DNA from: Protonemura montana
Lineage: Eukaryota > Arthropoda > Insecta > Plecoptera > Nemouridae
Reading direction: 5' to 3'
NCBI GenBank assembly: GCA_947568835.1
Contig: OX387606.1
Location: forward strand, 3,658,001 to 3,722,000
Length of the DNA stretch: 64,000 bases
Shown here: piece by piece, positions 32,985 through 44,800 of the stretch
Layout: each line of letters starts with the position of its first letter
Numbering within the stretch: position 1 is the stretch's first letter
The notes under the pieces: generated by a model
What the model saw: only the letters and a program-made list of their open reading frames with translations
The model's database searches: none
Told to the model about the DNA's origin: nothing
Program-made: the position numbers and the translations under genes

Positions 32985-35900
32985 ATGGCTGCCAACAATG
33001 AACAGTTGTCGTGTAACGGCGTGAACAACAATGGGGAGCTACCGGGGCCCGTGGTGCAGGTGGAGCGAGAGGATGGCCCCGTCGCCGCAATCCTTCTCGA
33101 CGAGTTCATGCCGAAATTTCGCACGGGCTATGTCAAAGTGGGCGCCGGCGAAGTGGTTTTGCCCGAGTATTATCGCGTGTTCGCCAAGAGGCTGGAGTCG
33201 TTTCAGACGAAAAGGGGCGACGTTTTTGTGGCTTCGCATCCTAAAGCAGGTAAGACTATGATTATCTTTATGATTTTTTATGATTAGCAGGTATGATTAC
33301 CCATTGCAAAAAAACGAAGATTTACAATCTAGAAATAAAAGACGGAAAGGTGGCCTTTAGAAGCACCAAAGGTATACTCTTTTAATAAGTAGAAGAAATG
33401 TATTATATTTAGGCGCTTCATTTTATAAATATTATAATAGACTGCCACCCAAGCTCAAAACCCCAAAATTAAGCAGAAAGAGTTTTAAAAACACAGCAAA
33501 GCATTATTTAATAACACATTGTTTTTATAGTATCGATGAATTTTTAGAAAAGAAGGAATGCACTTGCGACGTCTTTTGTATAAATGATGGAATTTTGTGA
33601 TTATGACTGTGAATTTGTAATTTAATTTTTACTTTATTTTAGTTTTATACATTCTGACAATTTTCAATGCTTGTAAAAATAACTACTGTTTTTTTTTTAC
33701 GAAAGGGCATGGACCAGCATACGGGACAATGAAATGTATAAATATAAATAAATTAAAAAAAGACGAGTTGAGCGGTACTCATTATTATTGGCAAGTTGTA
33801 TAAAATGGTTTCCTTGAGATTATTTACTTAATAATTAGTGAAGTTATTTGAGTTCCTACAGAACATGATACGTAATCGTTCCCATGTTTAGATAAGAACT
33901 TTGTTTTCTTTCATCAGCATTCATCTTTCATTTCATCATTTCATCAGCATTTCGTAATTTCATGCATCTTTCAGCAGCATCTCGATAGCAAAAGGTTTAC
34001 TAAGTGACTCAATTACTTTTAAGTTGTGAGTGAGATTTTGATTGTCGTGGCTTGAAGGCATAATGCCGCCGAGAGGTCGAACCAGTGGTTCCTCACAACA
34101 TTAAGTTTAATCAACGGAGAGGTCCATGGTCTGCTTAACAATTGAAAAGAGAAATCTTTGTTGATTGCTTTACCAACGTCCGATCCCACAGCACCCGAAG
34201 AGGAAATTTCTTTACAATATGTCTGTGGCGCAAAGACCACAACAAGGAAACTCGACAATCAATCTTATGCCCATTACCAGTACCATACCGCAAGAGAAGA
34301 GCAAAAGGACACAACTCAACCAATAAAAATAAAACTCTTCAAAATTTCCTCGAAACCACTTTGTTCCTCGACCAGCGCACGTGGTCGCCGTCGCCAAGGC
34401 CTCTAATCGGAGGCAAGAAACTCCCGGAAGAAATCATCCATGCAAAGCACGAAGGCGTTTGTTTTTCTCCATTGCCACCGTAATCGGCGTCCACCTACTT
34501 CGCCAAAAGTTGCAAGAAATCAATCCGGTCCACGGAGATCAAGGTCCCAACCTCCGCCCTTCGAGTGATAAAACCTCACAGGACACAAAGTTGGAGCCCA
34601 TTCCGTAACCATGCCATCGACGTCGACGTCGTTTACCGCGCTCGGGGACTCCAATCTGGAGGTGCTGGTGAGCGACCACTTCAAGTCGGATTTCCGTTCC
34701 GGCTACGTGCGCTCCAGGGGAGGCGTTTTGCTACCTCGAGCGTTCGCCCGCTATGGCGACAACGTCGAGACAATGGAGATACGAGGCTCCGACCTCTGGG
34801 TCGTCAGCTTCCCGAAGACGGGTGAGCGATGAAGTGATCTACATTTTCTCAAGCGTTTAGCTACCTATCGAAGAATCAACTGATATTTAAAAGTAGACCG
34901 GGCTTTTATTGGAGCGCGATTCATGCTTAGGGCCATCATCACCTGCTGAAGCATGAACTCTAATTGATTAAGCTTGGCAAATTATGTCACAACATAATGC
35001 AAAGAGCATAGCACAGATATTGTCAAGTAAACGACCTTACCACAAATAACCTTACCATAGAACAATGGTAACAACAATGCCTCCTATCAACGCCGTAAAT
35101 AAATCAACATAAACCAGAACAAATTAGAGCAGTAACTGATAGGTGTCAGTCTAGATTTTGTTACCCAGCTTTTTTAGACTTGTGTAATGACTCGGGGACG
35201 GAGATAACAGAACGTCGGCAATTACTGAGCTGAAATCGTACCCTGGTGTTGCTAAGAAGTTGAAAGCAATGCTACTTTACTTTATAGCTGGTATTGCGTC
35301 AACGATAAAAGAGACACGTCTCTTTTTATTATTTTCAACACTATAACCGTCTCAAAAATCGATGCCCAAACGGGGACATCGATTGGCCGTTTGGGCATCG
35401 ATTTTTCAGACGGTTTCAGTGTTGATAATAATAAAATACCCCGCGCATTGCAAGCGTTTGCAATTTAAATAAGATTTCATCCTAAGACATGTCTCTCTTT
35501 GCGTCAAGGTCGAAGGTTTGGGGTTTCACCCTCAGAGGGTTACTCGAAAAGACCGGGGCTTTTGGCAACCACTGTTTGCCCGTTGAGAGCGCAAAATGCG
35601 GACAGGTATCTTACCACATTGTGCTTCATTTAGTTTTTCAATTTTCAATGGTACGATTTTAGATGCGGGCTTCCTTTGATCAAGAATTGCGATGGGGGCA
35701 TGTCTTCCACGCTGATTTTACAAATTTGAGAAATATCGAGTTTAGAAAATGGATTTGTAGAAATTGAGATCTCGCTGCATTTTTTTGTCAGGTGCATATG
35801 ATTTGAATTAATTCAAAACATTTATCAACGCATTTTGAAAGTGAAGTTATACACACCAACTGATTGGTAATGTACTGGAATTTTTGCCTAACTGCTTAGA

Positions 35901-38900
35901 AGGCGGTCAAACGAACAATGCGGGTCGAATCATTCGATTGATCGATTACAGTTCGATGACCCAGTGAGAGCGAAGAATTGTGTGGTTCCTTCTTAATCAT
36001 AGCCCCCCCCCCCCCCCCCTCCCCTCCCCTCCCCTTCACAAAACCCTCATCCGACGACTTACAATGAAATTGCCAGTCATTTCCTTTGAGACAATTTACG
36101 CTGCTAGATCACTGGGTCATGATTCATGAAGTCTGTCGCGTGCACTCAATTTCTTATCTGCTTGCAATTTTATCCAAGTCATAATATAAACAATTTATAA
36201 CAATATCGTACGTCATAAGTAAACAAACCGATTGTCAAACCAGTGCGTCGTTAAACACCACAATTCATCGCCAACTGCCCAAGAAATGTATTTACATTGT
36301 ATATAGGGAATGCTTCCTGCAGTGCATTGAGTGTGTAGGTGTAGGGCCAGGGTATATGTTAAACTTTCTGCTGAGCAAACGAACAGACAACACGTGCTAA
36401 TGGAAGATACAAACTCGATGGCGTTTTCGGCCGTCCTTCTGAGCGAACCTCTACAATTAAATAAACACTGCTCAAAATATCGATACATGTTTATCAATCG
36501 TTGAAGAACGCTAATGCGACCAGAGTCACGCGGGCAGAGATTGCAAATAAAAAAATGGGTCAGGTCTTTAAAAACAAAATAAAAAATAAATAAAAAAATG
36601 TGTAAAGGAGAAGTGGTTATTATTTCACATTTTCATATTTTAAAAAACGTACGGCGAATATAACAAAGGTCAAAAGGTCCAATTAAACCATAAGAAAAAA
36701 AGTAGCAATTCCACGACTTCAGCCTTAAGCACGGTTTCTTTTTTAGGTGTCCAAGTACTAGCATCTTAGTAGCATCCTTCAGTTTTGTCGCGGTGAAGAG
36801 TGGTAGTACGACCACACAAATCACACAAATCAACTGCTCTGCACCACTTGTTTCTATAAATTGTATATCGAGAGTAAATCAGTAGTGTCAGTTTCACGGA
36901 CATGATCTGAATAAAAATGGGTCCTTTAATCAATTATGTAGAATCGACTTCCTCATGTGTATGCCTACGCGGAGGTTAATTGGTCTTACGCAGCTCAGGG
37001 GCAGCTCAGGGACAGGTTTCTGTCTTGGGCGAAGTGAAGTTGTTGGGAAATGGGGGGACATAAGCTTAAGGTTCTTTTTGAGTCAAATTTACGAGATTCA
37101 AGTGAAAAAATGCGGCATCGTTGGTGATTTCAGAACTCCCGTGAGAGGAATTGTCTAAAAAAAAAAGCCATATTGGCTCGATCGGTAGAAACTGCAGGTT
37201 GCTTTGGGATAATTCGCATAAAAACAAGTCTTGTGCATTAAAATGTATTTGCCACAAGCAACTTTTATTGAAGTTTAGTAGCTAAGTTACAGAAAGGAAA
37301 TTCACAAATGTTTACACGAATGTTTACATGAACTCGGTAGGCGATTCTTCATTAATAATTCTATGGTATTTGGTGACATATGAACAGAACATTTATATCA
37401 TACAAACTGTGTATTTATTTTCGATCTACTCTAAAGTGTGCATTTTTCGTAATGTTGGTTAGCCTTTGTTTTTAAGACGAGTACACTTGTACTTATATGT
37501 ACAAGGTAACAGTACTAGTTAAAATCATCCAATTCAGCAAACTGTGTTTTTTTCTTTACAACAACTCACGCACAAGGTTTTAACCTCGTGTGGGGTTTTT
37601 GCTGTAAGGTCAAGGTAATGTTTAGAAAATAAGATTACTGTCAAATAGAAAATATTTCGGTTCCTAAGAATAAAGTTGAGGAAAAGAAGACAATTAGAAA
37701 AAGAAATAGACCTCCTGACCAAATCGTCTTAATTGTTTGGGTGTCAAATGTAAATTTAAATGTTTTTTTTTTTAATTTGTTTTTTGCTTTAAAAGTGACA
37801 TTGATGACGTAAAAACTACACAGGCCAGTACTGGACATAATCACGATATAAAAATGCATTCTAAACAACATTCTACTGAACGACCTGATCATGTTTCAGG
37901 TACCACTTGGTCACAGGAGATGGTCTGGTGCATCGACAACGACTTGGACTTTGTCGGCGCCGAACAGTTCTTGCCGGAGCGCTTCCCCTTCTTGGAGTGA
38001 GTCGTAGTACCATCTCGATGAAGGCTGATACTAAAACCTCCCTCATTTGCTGAGTTTCTTAAACAAGCTACTTATTAATACAATGCCCAAGAGCCAAGGT
38101 CAATGCAAGCGTCTTGTACATCAGGAGACATTTTCAAAAGAGGCTGGTTTTTAAAATAGCCCAGTGTTAGCGTCGTGCTCAGTTCGTTTTTAAGCTTTTG
38201 GCAGTATCATTTAGCTGTCATTGGTTGATTGGTTACTTGATTGATTGGTAGATTCATTTTTTTTTTTAAACAAGAGTTCGGCTAAAAACAGCCAAGCTGC
38301 TGAAGCATCATTTAGCCGAAAAAATCACAATCATCGTCATAAGCGAAACATCAGATAAGATAATTACAATTAACTAAAACAGACACTGCATGCTGGCATT
38401 GATCCTCCAAGTAAGTACTTTTCAAATCAACGTATTGGGAGGGACATTTCACGTTTTACCGTTGGCGTTTCAGCATCTGAATGGGTTTTTTTTTAGGCGG
38501 CCCATCCAACAATCGTTCCCAACACAATCTAGCTTAACCTGATTTGCAGACACACGGCTCTGTTCGACTACTCGGACATAATGCCGCGCATGCCCGAGCT
38601 AGTATTGCCGGACTACGTGACGGACTCTGTCCGCTTTGTCGACCAGCTGAAATCACCGCGGTACATCAAGACGCATCTACCGTGGGACCTGCTGCCCGGA
38701 GAAATACGGGACGGCGTCAAACAGCCAAAGGTGTGTCAAGACGAAGTTGTTATGTGTTATGGGAGACCAAGCAGAGATAATAGTTGAACAATTCTGAATC
38801 CCTGGCCGATATCCAATTCTTTGGCAACACAACATCAGTTTTAATTGGAGAATGGGAGAATGTTTGTGCTTGTCATGCACTATCAACACTTAAAATGACA

Positions 38901-40270
38901 CTTGAATTGCGGTTCACTACTAGGATTGATTGCCACAATCGTGAAAATCTTGCTACCGACATGAACGTTGGTCACTGGTGCATCTACTAATTTTAATTTT
39001 TATCCAAACATTGATGACCCCAAATCGGTAATCTTCGGAGATAACGATATAAAATAACAAATCGACATCGACCATAGGTTAGGCTAAAAACCAGTGCTAA
39101 AAAAATGTAATAGCCTTATTGTTTTTTGGTAGATTTGTAGTAATCATGACCAGTAATTATGTTTGGTTCGATTGATGACTACTTGCGCAAATAGCGCTTC
39201 GATCGCCTAGTCTCCAATTCAACATAATTTCCCCCTCCCTTCCGGGCAACAAAACAGAAGGACAAGGTGTCTAGTCTTCTTGCACAAGACGTATAATACG
39301 TGTTTTATACACGAACTCTATTTCATATTTCAGCACCCTCTATTACGCCAAGGGGGCCAACTTCAAATAACTTTAAAAGTATTGTTAAGTCATTTTTACT
39401 TAATCACCCATTTTATACCATTAGAGAATTTCTTGAGCTCTAAATTTATAATTTATATTTGATTTACATATATTTTATACCTTACTATTTTATACTTTTT
39501 TTTTGACATGTTCCATACTATATTGTATAGTGTTACGGAATAAAGAATATGAATATAAATATGAATATGAATCGTGCCCACAGATCGTGTACGTGGCGCG
39601 TAACCCCAAGGACACGTGTCTCTCGTACTACCACCACTGCGTTCTTCTCGAAGGGTACACCGGCACGTTCGAACAGTTCGCCACGCTCTTCCTGGGTGGC
39701 ATGCGTGAGTTTTCCCAAAGTTTGGGTAGTTTGTTTCCAAAAACTGAACATTTGTAAGGGATGGTTTTTGAAATGAAAAACTCATTGGGAACTTATGTAC
39801 AATTTGTTCCAGTGACCTTTGCACCGTTCTGGCCGCATGTCCTGGGTTTCTGGGAGCGACGGCACCAGGACAACGTTCTTTTCATCAAGTTCGAGGATAT
39901 GAAGAAGGTAATTATTCCAAGCGTCAATAGGTGAACATTATGCACGGTTTTGTAACGCCTGGATCTGGGATTGCAGGATTTGGGTAGTGTGATTCGCAAG
40001 ACAGCCGACTTCCTGGGCAAGACGCTGTCAGAGGAGCAGGTGACTCGTCTGGAACAACATCTGAGCTTCGCGTCGATGTCCAAGAACCCCTCGGTCAACT
40101 ACGAGGTGGTAATCGAGATCAACAAGAAGTACGGCTTTGTGGGTGCGGACGGCAGTTTTATGCGCAAAGGGCAGGTCGGCGAATGGAAGGCAGCGATGAG
40201 CGCAGAGTTGATCGCTAAGTTCGACGCGTGGACTGCTCAACATTTGCAAGGCACTGGATTGACGCTTTAG
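32985..40270 (+). CDS. Cytosolic sulfotransferase A, six exons
   Basis: This is a PAPS-dependent sulfotransferase of the SULT1-like superfamily, moving sulfate to small hydroxyl or amine substrates in the cytosol. Exons: 32985-33249, 37900-37996, 38550-38730, 39584-39704, 39813-39907, 39977-40270; total 350 residues. Visible motifs: the 5'-phosphosulfate loop PKAGTTW across the exon 1-2 join, KTHLPW with the likely catalytic His163, the 3'-phosphate-binding [14 protein letters not shown] with Ser195, and the C-terminal RKGQVGEWK near residue 316. The N-terminal 85 residues begin with an Asn-rich tail. All six intron phases equal those of gene B. Intron 1 is 4.65 kb and contains another first exon. 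A possible poly(A) signal, ATTAAA, lies near 40405. The substrate cannot be told. Confidence 0.93.
33400..33755 (+). mobile_element. LINE 3' fragment
   Basis: A short translated stretch ([18 protein letters not shown], then [10 protein letters not shown], then FYSIDEFL) has the C-terminal LINE pattern. It is followed by an AT-rich UTR ending in TATAAATATAAATAAA. It lies in intron 1 of sulfotransferase A. This is a 5'-truncated copy of a CR1/L2-like element. Confidence 0.7.
34611..34821 (+). CDS. Alternative or orphan first exon of a sulfotransferase
   Basis: A start codon opens 70 codons ending [11 protein letters not shown], then a GTGAGC donor in phase 1, the same phase and motif position as exon 1 of genes A and B. 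It aligns with the last part of their exon 1 ([11 protein letters not shown] against MPKFRTGYV) but is clearly diverged and has a different N terminus. No own body exons lie between it and 37900. It could splice to exon 2 of gene A (giving 332 residues) or be the relic of a lost paralogue. Confidence 0.75.
35324..35436. repeat. Near-perfect 50-bp-arm hairpin (MITE-like)
   Basis: Positions 35324-35373 and 35386-35436 are inverted copies sharing ATCGATGCCCAAACGG and its complement, with a 12-bp loop (GGACATCGATTG). Only a few mismatches occur near the base. It lies between exon 1b and exon 2 of sulfotransferase A. No reading frame is present. Confidence 0.85.
35440..35480 (+). repeat. Dispersed repeat shared with 53597-53637
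   Basis: The 40-bp stretch with CCCGCGCATTGCAA and CAATTTAAATAAGATTTCA recurs with about two changes at 53597-53637, 18 kb away in an intron of the unrecognised gene. It abuts the hairpin at 35324, so the two may belong to one element family. Confidence 0.7.
36003..36018 (+). repeat. Poly-C and C/T-rich run
   Basis: About 16 C residues are followed by CCCCTCCCCT repeats in intron 1 of sulfotransferase A. Simple sequence; length may be unreliable. Confidence 0.85.
36228..36268 (+). mobile_element. Tail fragment of the 5S-type SINE
   Basis: GTGCGTCGTTAAACACCACA matches the tail of the SINE copies at 7300 and 46270 on the same strand. The head and body are absent. It is followed by unrelated sequence that shares GTTAAACTTTCTGC with 7979 and (inverted) 8312. 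Confidence 0.6.
39325..39575 (+). mobile_element. LINE 3' fragment ending next to a coding exon
   Basis: Translation gives a C-terminal LINE pattern ([20 protein letters not shown]) followed by an AT-rich UTR and a GAATATAAATATGAATATGA tail. The tail stops about 10 bp before the AG of sulfotransferase A exon 4 (39584). The polypyrimidine tract of that intron has therefore been replaced or pushed away. Confidence 0.7.
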
Positions 40271-41883
40271 AACAACGCTGGAAGGAAAAAAAGAAACGTT
40301 ATGTGGATGGAGATATTTTAGACAGTGTTCGACCCATGGTTAGATTGTGGGGTCTGCATTTCGTGGTATATTTTTGTAACCAAATGTAAAATATTTGATT
40401 GTTGATTAAAATACGATGAGAGTGTCGTGTGTCTGCAAAGTTGTCGTTGTTCTTCGATGTGTCCTTCTGACGTGTCCGCAGTAGATCGTGATACTTCAGT
40501 CGTAGATCGGTGATAGAACAATAGGAACTACTCAAGGTTTGTGCTGGGTCTGTTGTTGAGAAGGATAAAATGACAATCGATTGATCCAACATTTTGCTTT
40601 AAGGAGAACAGTTAGTATTACTTTTGGGGTTCACATATCTGAAACAAAGAAAAAACTCTTTTACTACAAAAAAATAAAAGACGTTAACTTGTTTACAATT
40701 TTTCCTCGCCTACTGGGAAAAAACTGAAAACACCTGTTTTAAAATCTTTTCGTTTTTCCGGCTATTTAAAATGCCAGCCGCTGGTCAATTTTAACCTCGT
40801 GTCTTTCCAGTACGGTTAACATCACTACATTACACGGTATAGAATGAGAGCTTTATGAACTGCAAATTCTTATACGGCAAACACGGATAGAGTAGGATGT
40901 CACATTTACAAAATTTTGAAAACAATTAGCAGAAAGAAACCGCATGAGGCGACGCCTCGTAGGCTCGAATTAATAGTGAAAAATGACTTTTATCGGAAAT
41001 AGGGGCAGAAGAGCCCGATGCTTTTCCCCCATTCGAAGATTCGGAGGAAACTACAGCGTGAAAAAACCACAGCCAAGGTATAGCCGGGAAGGGAAATACT
41101 TTCAAACAATGTTCACTTTTAATCTGTAGTCGTTTCTTCGACCAACAGATTGGCTGGAATCTAAAGATTTATAAAAATCTTCTGTGACCTACTCATGGCT
41201 AGATCCAACCGTGAAAGTGCAATGCTGCAAGTTGCACTCGGGCTGCATCTGGTAGATGCCACGACTTGGCGCTGTGCCTATTTCAAAGAAGGTTAGCATA
41301 TTACATTTTTTTTCTAAAACCTGATGACGAAGGTGTCGCCCACACGGAGAATAACTTCATTTCATTCGCAGAGACCTTCAGTTCTTAGGTCAAACATTTT
41401 ACCAGAACGAACTTGAAAAAGCATAAAATTGGTGAACCGAACTTAAAAAATAAGCATGATAGATAGCATGTACCATTTTTCAAAGCAAAGTAAATAAATA
41501 TAGGCTAAGAGATAAAACGCTCATATGCAACATAACTAAAATTGCTTTCGCGCAGCCCTAGCCAGGCACCATATTACGTAATTCCCTTGCAGTCCATTTG
41601 ACTTCTTTCGAGATTTAAGAAAATGTAATGGCACTCTTATTCGTGTCCACAGGAAACTGGGACCAGCCTCCTGATTCTATCACTGCGCTGGGGTCTCCCT
41701 CACGTAGTGGGTGCCGATGAGGCGGAGCATACCGGCCTCTTGCCAATGACGCGTTCGATGCAACGAAGGTTCCTATAATGCAACTGCAGCGAGTCAGTAA
41801 AGAAAGCTTCTCACATATCAGTCACGTATCGTGTTGTCATAGCAGTGGTGGTGATTGCATTCCGATAGATATACTTGATCCCG
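40271..41883. other. Intergenic region between sulfotransferases A and B
   Basis: A 1.6 kb stretch holding the A gene 3' UTR and the B gene upstream region. The 41690-41870 part is related to the sequence upstream of gene A. No separate gene or clear mobile element is seen. Confidence 0.5.
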
Positions 41884-44800
41884 ATGGCTGCCAACAATGA
41901 ACATTTACCGTCCAATGGCGACAACAACAATGGGGGTCTGCCTGGGCCCGTGGTGCAGGTGAGGAGAGAAGATGGCCCACTCGCCGCGCTCTTGATTGAT
42001 GAGACTTTGTCGAAATTTCGCAAGGGCTATGTCAAAGTGGGCACTGGGGAAGTGGTGATGCCCGAACACTATCGCTTGCTCGCTAAGAGGCTGGAGACGT
42101 TCCAAACGAGGGCGGACGACGTTTTTGTGGCGTCCCATCCTAAAGCAGGTTAGTGTTTTATTCAACGACTTAACTCCCGAAGGATCGTCAGATGAATGCA
42201 ACTTTGACGGACTATATTTTTGATGAATGCACAAACGCCTTCATAGCAGTGAGTTTAAAAACACTTGGCATGTTTAGTAATAAACGTATTTGAAGAATAA
42301 AAAGCTCCAATCAAAGTTCAAGCCTTCTCAGTTTTCATGCAATATGCATAGGCGACTTCGATAAGCAAGCTCAGATAATTAAAGGCTACAAAACCTTTAA
42401 ACCCGATGTTTTCGCTAATAAATAGTTCTTATCCTGAAATCACGATGCCATTTGTTGGCTTCGAAACAAATACTTGAATAAGTCTTTGCTTTCTCTTACT
42501 ATTTTACTTTAATAACTTTATGCTCGTCATTATTATTATTATTGTACAAACGTTTATACCATGACTCGTGCTATACTATTATTGTATTTAGTGTCAGGAA
42601 CACAAATAAAAATAAAGAAAATAAAGAAGTAATTACGTTCGATGAAAATATTGATCATTTTTTAGACTAGTCGGGCGAAAATTACCGCACAAAATAACGT
42701 AAAAATACGCACAAAATGGACAGGGATTTTTAAAAACTATTTACAGACCGTAAGTGATGTAATTGTAGTTTTATCCAGTGGTAAGGCCCTGAAAACAAAA
42801 ATATTTGTAGTATATGAGGTCTAAGTACCAAGTATTTAAGTATCTAGTGTCTTAACAAAGCCATGCCATGACATGTGGTCGAGAACGTTGTTTGAATTCA
42901 CTTATCAACGGTGCAACCGCTCGCGTGCCAAGATAGGAGATAGGTGTGATCTTGCAGGTGACCTCAGAGCATATCTTCCTATTTTTCCGGATATATTTTC
43001 ACGGATATCAGCTTTACTTTTTTAATAAATTGACATATGTATCAACTCATGCTCATGATCGATGATTCATTCAATCTAGGACAATTCCAAGACAGCCTAA
43101 AAACCACTAAATGAATCAGAGTTTTCAAAAAAGAGGAGAGTTCAATCAGCAACAATTATACCCCCATAGTATTTCAATCAATATTCGCAAATATTCTGGA
43201 ATTCGTGAATGTATTATTCCCCACCGACGACATAGTACCACTAAACAGCACTGCTTAATCAAAGGGAATTTGATCCAATCTGCGATAGCAAACCTCACTC
43301 ATTTCCTTGGGGCATTTGGGGAAAAATTAATGAACGTATCGTAAAAAAAAACATCGAAATGACAAGAGTTCTGCATTAATGAAAATAATGTGCTCCAACA
43401 AAAATGTACTCAAACTTATAGACTATCTACTCAGAAATGCATTTTACTCAGAGAATTCTGCATTGGTGTATGATGCCATGTCTATGTTTAAATGTAGATA
43501 TATATAATGCTTTTATATAAATATATACGAATAGAATAAAATATTTGTAAATATTAAATATTAAATACTTATAATACCTACCTAGTTTATAATAGCAGAC
43601 ATCGCTATTATTTACCATGTACGATCCAAAGTGAATAATCAACCATAATAATAATTATTATTATTATTATTATCAGTAATAAAAACATAGTATGCACCAG
43701 ATAGATTGTACACAAGTGCAACGAGAGCCAGAACATGCAAATATGATGTACTTCTTGTTTCGCAACTGAAATGAAACGATTAAACCTGTTCACCTTGCGG
43801 TGGTCATGTGCACATTGACAATGATTTTGCAAAAATTAGCAAACGTACTTGCCTACAATCTACATAGCTCTCCAGTTTGAACTCTGCTCAGTTGGGACCA
43901 ATTTTTTACCCCACAGCAGGAGGTTGCTCTTAAATACCCTTGACTGAAGAGTTTGGCGTGTTAGAAACACCGGTTCTCGTGAGATCACCGAAGTTAAGTA
44001 ACACTGCGCTGAGTCAGGTATTGGATGGGCGACCATCATACACATGACCAGTTCTGTTCAGGAGAGAGGTTAAAGTGATGAGAGTACAGCAACTTCATTC
44101 ACCTTGCTTATCAACCTCTCGACAGCATGGATTTGTGGAGGAATCCTGCTGTTCGCGTTGTACCGTCCTTCAGAAGGGACGTTTAGCCGATGGTCCCCTT
44201 GGTGCTCTGCGACAGAAGTAGGCTACGTGCCGGCACCGGGCTTCCCCTCCTCCCTTCTAGGCTATGTTAGGTTCATATCGCCAGGTAGCCTCGCATGTGC
44301 GTGTGCGTTCTAATGTTCTGGCCCCTGCCTTAGTAAGATCGAAAATCTGGACCAGCCACCCAATTACAGCGGGTGAAAGACGAGGCCAAAAATTCGGCTA
44401 ATTTGGAAATAACCGATGAATATCAACAAAATTAGCGGTGAATTTTCTTGTAAAAACCTAATAGTTTTACCAACTGTGCTCTATAATTCCCTAAGTTTTA
44501 TCAACGATGCCAAAAAACGGGTTTTACACGTTTTTAAAAACCGCATCAACTAAAATATTGGACAATTCAAACTAAAAAAGAACGGTATTCCGTCGCAAAT
44601 ATGTCCAGTTTTCATGACAACCGTGTGAAAGATTGTCTCCGGTTAGGTAAGGTCTATCACGCGCCAGAAATCGCGCAACCCCTATTTGAATACGACGAAA
44701 ATGCGAATATAGTTTTTTTACCTGATACGAATATTTTTAGGATTTGCCTCGGCTCCAAAATATCTCACCAGCCGCCATTCAATGCAACTTCAGTAATGAC

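Noticed and set aside
43951-44045. Functional 5S rRNA gene
   Set aside because: The similarity covers the internal promoter but has many changes, continues into a SINE body, and recurs with that same body elsewhere.
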